NCBI RefSeq assembly: GCF_021134715.1
Contig: NC_060028.1
Span: 7,772,501-7,836,500, forward strand
From: Daphnia pulex
Taxonomy: Eukaryota; Arthropoda; Branchiopoda; Diplostraca; Daphniidae
Direction of reading: 5' to 3'
Length of the DNA stretch: 64,000 nucleotides
Shown here: one piece after another, positions 58,185-64,000 of the stretch
Position numbering within the stretch: position 1 is the first letter of the stretch
Layout of the letters: every line of letters starts with the position of its first letter
Notes under the pieces: model-generated
The model's input: the letters and a program-made list of their open reading frames with translations, nothing else
What the model was told of the DNA's origin: nothing
Database searches by the model: none
Made by a program: the position numbers and the translations under genes

Positions 58185-61055
58185 ATGAAGTGAATTCGTA
58201 GTAACATAACATGTACGTGTAAAAGTTTCATTTCATTTTTTGATAAATTTCCAGTGTTAACGCATCTTATCTGCGATGATTTTAGGAAATGTTAGTTTTT
58301 ATTAACGTTTGGTGAGGTGCTTTGTTATTTATTCTTTTGGCTACTGAACTGCGACACGTAAATTTCCATTTTAACAATGGATCCTGCTGTTAGATTACGT
58401 ACGATCGCACTTGTTGGATTCTCTAGGATAAATAAACACAGTTATTGACAGTTGTGACGGTTGTGAATTGATTGCTGTCTCGTTTGTCTGCTAAATTAAA
58501 AAACAAACAAAATGTGTTCATTCAAAAAGAAAGATTTATCACAGGTTAGGTAAAGTGCAGAATGACAGGAATAAAGCTAAAAGGGTGATACAGGTTATTA
58601 TTAAAACAATCAGATGCCCAGTCCCTATTGTGTGAGGATTGCATGAGCCTGGAACATGCTGTTGTTGTGAGACAGGGTAGTGTTTCACCATTCGTTGTGA
58701 TTGATCTTACATTTGCTGTTGCCTTGTAGTATGTAACCTAGTAGAATGCCACAGTGAATAGAAACACATTCTGAATAACGGCATGTTTACCTTACCAACT
58801 AGGTGTTTTTCCTTTCAGCAATCCACTGTCCAAGCACTGTTGCCTAGGTGCTGAAACGTCGGGAATCACTTGCAGACAAGGTACATAAACGAATATCACC
58901 GCCTTGAGTGCCTTTTCCTCAGTGTAGAAGTTGAACTGGCGTCTATTATCACCTTGAGGATTTCGTCTGTCGTGATGTGTCATGCTACGTGGTGGCTTTT
59001 TGGTGAAATTTGACAGGGTGAATATTACGTGAGTATGAGAATTATTTGTTACCTTTGTTTGTTAGTTCTTTCAATTTAGTGTCACCGAGCTAGAGCGGAC
59101 ATTGTTTTCATGTTACTTTTTTTAAACGTTTCTTCTTTCTGACGTAGACGGCATGGTCTTTGATAATTTTTTACCTGTCAGAATTTTACTTTGCACCTCT
59201 CTGAAGAAATTTCTCGCTACTACTACAAAGAACTTTTTTGTGATAACTGTCAGTTTCTATTTCAGCAACAAAGCTCACTTGTTAGATTTTTAATAATGTG
59301 TTTTTTTTCTACTTCCAGTTTTCTAATTTCAGTCAGTAGTTCAGTAAATATTCATTCGACGCACAAAATAACCACATATTCGTGATCCTCGTCAAATTTG
59401 TGGTAAAGTTCATGTTTTGTTTTGTACGTGTTCGTACTTCCGGTTTTGAGAATTTTCCTGAACAGTTCAGGAAAATTCTCGATTTTGGCCAAATTCTGGA
59501 TTTAGTTTAAATTACATCTAATCGACCCAAAATTTCACGTAGATCACGAATAGGTCGGCAGCTCAATGGTTGAGGCGCTATCGCTTACTTCCGGTATACT
59601 TCCGGAAAATTTGCATAAAACTAGCAAGTGAGCTTTGTTCTCTGCACAATTCTAAAGACTCCTTGCCAGCTAAAGCAAACAGAAAAGGTCTTTTTGATTT
59701 ACTTTTGTGACTTTTGTGACTATCTAAAGCCGGTCCTGTAGATAGTGAGTTTTGGACGTGTCTAATAGATGGCGTGAAGGAATATTGTGTTGTCAAATGG
59801 CTTATGGCGGCTCGTCTAAATCTATCTTCAGCTACAGCTATTTTCTTCGAAAGTTACAAATAAACACATAGGTTAATTCGAGTAATTTCGTTTGTAACTT
59901 GTCGGTGATGTGTTCTATTCCCTGTACATGTTGGATAACCTTAGTGTTTCTCACCAACTTACAGGAGGAAACGTAGCCTACCGTTGACTATTTTGTTCAA
60001 AATGTGCCATCGAAATGACACAGGTAACTACCAACACTAGCTTTATTACAGTATTGTTGAAAAACATACAATCTTCTCATCTTTTATTAGGATTCATTAT
60101 AATTATCTGCTGTAAGAATTGGACTTGCGAGATCACCAACCCCATCACGGACAAATCTCTCATTCCATCTTCTAGAGAACCTTGGCTAACTGTTTGGTGG
60201 TTTAAGTGTAAGTTCACTTGTCATGTCAAGGAACTTTCTTTGATGCAGTCTAATATGTATTCAAAGTATTGATCTGCACTCATGTCTATGGTTATAAGAC
60301 GATTTCTACTGCAGTATACTGATTACTGTTTAATTTATTCTTTTAGATAGTTTATTTTCATAGTTGTCAAGCACATTGATGACAAATTATTATCAAGGTG
60401 ACTTAATTTTCTTATTTTTTATTTACAGGTTTGAACCTATAGGTTTCTAAATTTGCATGACAGACTTTAAGTAAAGTCATGTTGAAGAAAAAGCACTGAC
60501 TGACAGTCAACAATGTACACTACCTTGTTTGGTAACCTGTTGGCTGCTTCCCTTGAATCTCCCTTTTTACTTTCTTAAGCTTGATTTGAGGTATTGCTTT
60601 CTGTCGCTCAAATATTGTTGAAAAATTATTCTCAAACTAATAAATGTTCATTCTGTCTACAGGGTAACTCCTTCGCTACTTATCATGGACTTCATCCATT
60701 GGTGATGCTATAATTCAAGAGAATGCTGTCATTCAAGACTGAAAAATTGTGTAGTTGTTAGATAAAACAAGTGCATGTCTGCATGGGCTCCCTTCTTTCT
60801 TTGGCCCCATTTCCCTAACTAGCCACTAACCAACGCCCGCCGGTGGTCACTCACCCGCTGTGAAACCAGGAGGAGGGGAGGGCTCTGGTCGAACGGGGAC
60901 TTGGAAGGCGCATGATCCGACGAAAACTTTTAGAGGGTCATGAGTCTAACCCAGAAGCCTAGTATGACTAATCGCTCCCCAGTAAAACTTGCCTCGCACT
61001 CTTCTCTCCTCTTCCATTTCCAGGTAATCTCCCTGGATCTACGCCGACACTGCAT
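58185..61055. other. Anonymous region downstream of the STAG fragment
   Basis: No coding family recognised. A weak ATG frame at 60015-60272 has a hydrophobic start but no support. The tRNA-like run GGCAGCTCAATGGTTGAGGC at 59554-59573 looks like a SINE A-box head. A GC-richer block at about 60830-60990 is unlike its flanks and may be another repeat. Near-matching inverted sequences (AACAAAGCTCACTTG at about 59267 and its complement at about 59623) could be termini of a small element. Confidence 0.45.
59448..59480. repeat. Perfect inverted repeat, 16-nt arms
   Basis: GAGAATTTTCCTGAAC and its exact reverse complement flank a single A. Such a long perfect palindrome would extrude as a cruciform or fold as a hairpin in RNA. 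No gene end lies next to it. Confidence 0.9.
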
Positions 61056-61436
61056 GTGCGAGTTTTAGTAAGCAATCCGCCACCCAATTTGACAAAAAGT
61101 GATAGTTTGTCTTCACGGAAATTTCGTCAGACGGTTACAAAATTTCTAATTCAACAATCTGATGTAGAAATTTTCATCTAGTCTACTGGTGCAAATTGCG
61201 ATTCTTTAAGCTTGATTATTTAGAAGATGTGTTAAAAAACCCACAATTGCTTTTAACACATCACCTAAATTAATCAGGTTTACAGAATCGCAATTTGCAC
61301 CAGTAGACTAGATGCAAATTTCTACAGTAGATTGTTGAATTAGAAATTTTGTAACCGTCTGACGAAATTTCCGTGAAAACAAACTATCACTTTTTGTCAA
61401 ATTGGGTAGCGGATTGCTTGCTAAAAAGCCTCGCAC
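61056..61436. mobile_element. Fold-back (long-TIR) MITE-like element
   Basis: About 381 bp, almost entirely two inverted arms of roughly 170 nt (61056-61227 and about 61262-61436) around a small loop at about 61240-61255. Left end GTGCGAGTTTTAGTAAGCAA; right end is the complement with a few changes (TTGCTTGCTAAAAAGCCTC, then GCAC). Arms share runs such as CACCCAATTTGACAAAAAGT and ACGGTTACAAAATTTC with their complements. No open frame; no clear target-site duplication, so the superfamily is unassigned. Confidence 0.85.
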
Positions 61437-61588
61437 AAAAAAAATTGTCTCAAACCGGACGCTCTGTTTAATGAATTATTTATTTTGTAAGTGTTCCAGA
61501 ATAAAAATGAGGTTAACATATTACATAGATGGTTTATTTATTCAACAGTAATTTTTACATATTATAGATATTTGACATTTGTGGGGAA

Positions 61589-61682
61589 ATGGGGTTCAAG
61601 AAATGGGTGTTGGTGGAAGATATGGGGTTTAAGGAATAGATGTTGGTGGATGTTATGGGGTTTGAGGAATAGATGTTGTTAT
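61589..61682. repeat. 33-bp tandem repeat, nearly three copies
   Basis: Units start ATGGGGTT at 61589, 61622 and 61655. Because 33 is a multiple of three, the plus frame reads a repeated WG-x-RNR-C-W-like peptide, but there is no sign it is translated. Confidence 0.85.
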
Positions 61683-61863
61683 ATAGGTAGGTATATGGAT
61701 GTGATAGACAAAGGATTTTATGTCAACGTTATTAAAACAAACCACGAAATGAAAATCAATTGCCCCCCTCCCCCCAATCTCCTCCTCGCTGGTTTCCCAA
61801 TCGCGAAGGCATGTTTATTATTTGTTCAACGTCAAAATTCCCCGAATTACTATTTTTTTCATT

Positions 61864-62070
61864 CTCAACATATAAACGGTTATCTTCATAGACGCAAATA
61901 GCAATTAAACAAAATACTGGATGTAACTTATGTAGCACAACACCAGCGATTCAACACCAAGGAACTTTTCTGTTCCTTTTCAACATATAAACGGTTAACT
62001 GCATAGACACAAATAACAATTAAAACTGGATGTAACTTTTGTGCACAACACCAGCAGTCCGGCACCAAGG
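61864..62070. repeat. Tandem duplication, about 100-115 nt unit
   Basis: Copy 1 (61864-61963) and copy 2 (about 61979-62070) both run TCAACATATAAACGGTTA, CATAGAC, AACTGGATGTAACTT (copy 1 with a short insertion), CACAACACCAGC and CACCAAGGAAC. Confidence 0.85.
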
Positions 62071-62534
62071 AACAGCAACAGCATAACTCGATGCAAAAAA
62101 TCTTTCACCAGTATAGGCTGCAACAACATGCCATATTGGACAGCAACATCACTGCTACGTAAACATAAACCTATGACCAAAATGAAATTTATGTTTGATC
62201 AATGGAAATTTTGTATAAAATAAAAATCACTTCAAATGGAGTTCACCCATATATTCTATGGCAACACTATCTGATAACTATAGTTTAAACAAAAATTTAC
62301 ATGAAACTAGATGACTCATTTAAGATTTCAATACCAATTCATTTGAAATTTGTAGTGCTCTGCAGCGAAACAAAAACATGTTTCTACAGTATCTGCCTAT
62401 CTTGTTAACCAATTCCCCTTAAACAATCCATAACTCAATTTACATATGATCAAAGGAAAGAGCTGTTGACATGATGAAATCCCCAAATGTTAAAATTAAA
62501 CAATGTAAGCAATTATAGTAGTCCAAGCATGATA

Positions 62535-63560
62535 CTTCCCAAGTTAGAACCTATAATTTTTATCAAATTACCATTTCAAGGAGTCTTCTTGCAGTTCTAC
62601 TAGATGTCCAACATTTCGGCAACCACAATGCAGCATGATCCAGCGTCAACTCAGATATGGCTGATCCCAGAAGACTTGAAGCATGGGACTCTCCCACACT
62701 CCAGGACAGCATCAGCACCAAAGACTGCATGCAACAGCTCAATTTAATCACACCTTTCACTGGATGACTGCAACGAATCCATGCGCACATTAGACTGCAA
62801 CAAAGAAGTGCAGACTTCACCTGGCTATTGAAAAACAAAAACAAGTTACTAACAAGGAACAGAATCTCATATGACATAACAAAACGACAGAAGTATGAAG
62901 TTAAACTATAGAATCTCTCAGAATTACCTTGATAAATCTTACAAAGGAATTTGTAGTTGTCAAGTTTTCCAACTTGAAAATAACAAATGTAATCCACATT
63001 TCCATAATGGTCTTAACTCATAATTGCAACAGAGAAGCAAAGGGGTCTACTCTCTAGTCATTAACTAAATCTGTAGCGATCAACTATCAATTGAATGCAA
63101 AATAAAAAATAAAAAAAAAAAAAAAAACACAAGATTTCCCAAGTTACAACCAATAATATCAATCAAATTACCAATTCAAGAAGTTTTCCTGTAGTTTCAC
63201 TTGGGATAGCACCAGCTATCCCTATTGATTGTGTCCCCAAGACCAGCCCAAGACTACCATAATGGAACATTTACTCTAGTCCCACAACTGGGAAGATGTT
63301 TTAAAATCCATAAATAAAGCATCAAAAATTTAGAACTTTAAATGTAGTAAAAGATGAGATACTTGAAATTATGAAGACATTCAGAAATGAACACGTACCG
63401 AACATCTCCCACTATCAACAATCAACATCAACCGTGAAAGCCAAGAGTGAAGGACTGAATGAAGGAAGCAGACGACAGCAGAAATGGGATTCCATAAAGT
63501 AGTACGAAATTTCTCTACCAGGTGCTTGTACCTCTGAAAAAGAAAACAAATTACACAAGG
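62535..63560 (-). other. Possible spliced non-coding or fast-evolving transcript with duplicated exon ends
   Basis: Minus-strand splice-like blocks occur at 62572-62820 (acceptor CAG at 62821, donor GTAATT at 62571), an exon ending at 62928, an exon ending at 63172 and one at about 63400-63534. The 66 nt around the donor at 62571 recur around the donor at 63171 (62535-62600 versus 63135-63200), so an exon end plus its intron start was duplicated. The open frames, for example across 62563-62997, are not conserved between the copies and have no family match. A lncRNA or a rapidly changing gene are equally possible. Confidence 0.3.
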
Positions 63561-64000
63561 CTTTTTCAAAAGCGGTTAGTACTTTGTACTTAGTAGTTTA
63601 AACAATTAACATACGGGTTTTGAAACAAAAATATGTGCAGCTTTTCATCATGAAGACACAGCTTAAGACCAATAAATGTCCGGCATCCTTAAAAACAGAC
63701 ACCCCAGAAAGGTTTTTTACGAAACAAATTGTGTCTGATGTGATGTCACATTTGCGTCATCTAGAGGAAGAAAGATAGTTGATGAATTCTTACGAAAATC
63801 TTTAAAGCATTCCAGTGGCCACAGACACTGTCTTCACTACAACGAAAAAAATAAAGGAGAACTGAAATGGTAAAGTCAAATGGAAGTATGGAAAAAAACA
63901 CTAACTTCACCAATCCCCTTACACTCCACATCCCCCTAGAACTACCAAATCTACTAGGGCTCAAAAGCTCAATCCCTAAACACACTCAAAACAAAGTTGC
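63561..64000. other. Window end, no feature recognised
   Basis: Short frames only. It may continue the minus-strand transcript seen to its left. Confidence 0.4.

Larger units (their letters stand above)
61437..62534. other. Repeat-bearing anonymous region
   Basis: Apart from the two tandem repeats listed, no gene or known element was recognised. The short plus-strand frame at 61491-61901 is produced by the 33-bp repeat and has no ATG in context. Confidence 0.5.

Noticed and set aside
61491-61901. Plus-strand frame with repeated WG-LRNR-C peptide
   Set aside because: Generated by the 33-bp tandem repeat; no ATG context and no splice partner.
1-64000. CRISPR arrays, operons, rRNA genes, intact tRNA genes
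   Set aside because: None seen. The DNA is clearly eukaryotic; the only tRNA-like runs lack a proper B-box and anticodon arm.

Overview
The window is eukaryotic nuclear DNA, almost certainly from an arthropod and most like a branchiopod crustacean such as Daphnia (inference). The genes are split by many short GT-AG introns, often 50-70 nt. The conserved proteins are metazoan. A mostly CCTAA-type (arthropod telomeric) repeat tract sits inside the window at 54.5 kb. Exon boundaries below were placed by hand from splice consensus, reading-frame phase and family alignment. For every main gene except CPTP, the summed exon lengths give an intact frame.

Layout, left to right. 0.7-4.4 kb is compact: CPTP (+), NDUFB5 (-) and a syntaxin-1-like SNARE (-). 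5-9.6 kb holds two paralogous 3CxxC zinc-finger genes (-), the left one with two alternative first exons. 12-13 kb is ARL5 (-). 14.1-20.3 kb is the divergent pair UFL1 (-) and CCT5 (+), with 328 nt between start codons. 20.3-25.7 kb is mostly non-coding with one weak candidate for a small secreted protein. 25.7-26.5 kb is a p24/TMED cargo receptor (+). 27.8-37.3 kb is a long class-I-type unconventional myosin (+) with an unusual motor insertion. 43.0-50.0 kb is a PEAK/Pragmin-family pseudokinase (+). 51.7-52.7 kb is CDV3 (+).

The last 11 kb (53-64 kb) is a rearranged, repeat-rich zone. It contains an interstitial telomeric tract, hairpin repeats, SINE-like tRNA heads and tandem duplications. 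It also has a second copy of CDV3 exons 2-3, fused out of frame to the 3' end of a STAG/stromalin cohesin gene. A 381-bp fold-back element and a multi-exon but apparently non-coding minus-strand region follow.

The genes do not form one pathway. They are mostly housekeeping: lipid transfer, complex I, membrane traffic, ufmylation, chaperonin, cytoskeleton and signalling. The most notable signals are two homologous introns of different phase within CCT5, the CDV3-STAG chimera beside telomeric repeats, the alternative first exons of the 3CxxC gene, and an invertebrate PEAK-family protein with a recognisable N-terminal Cys motif and degraded kinase motifs.
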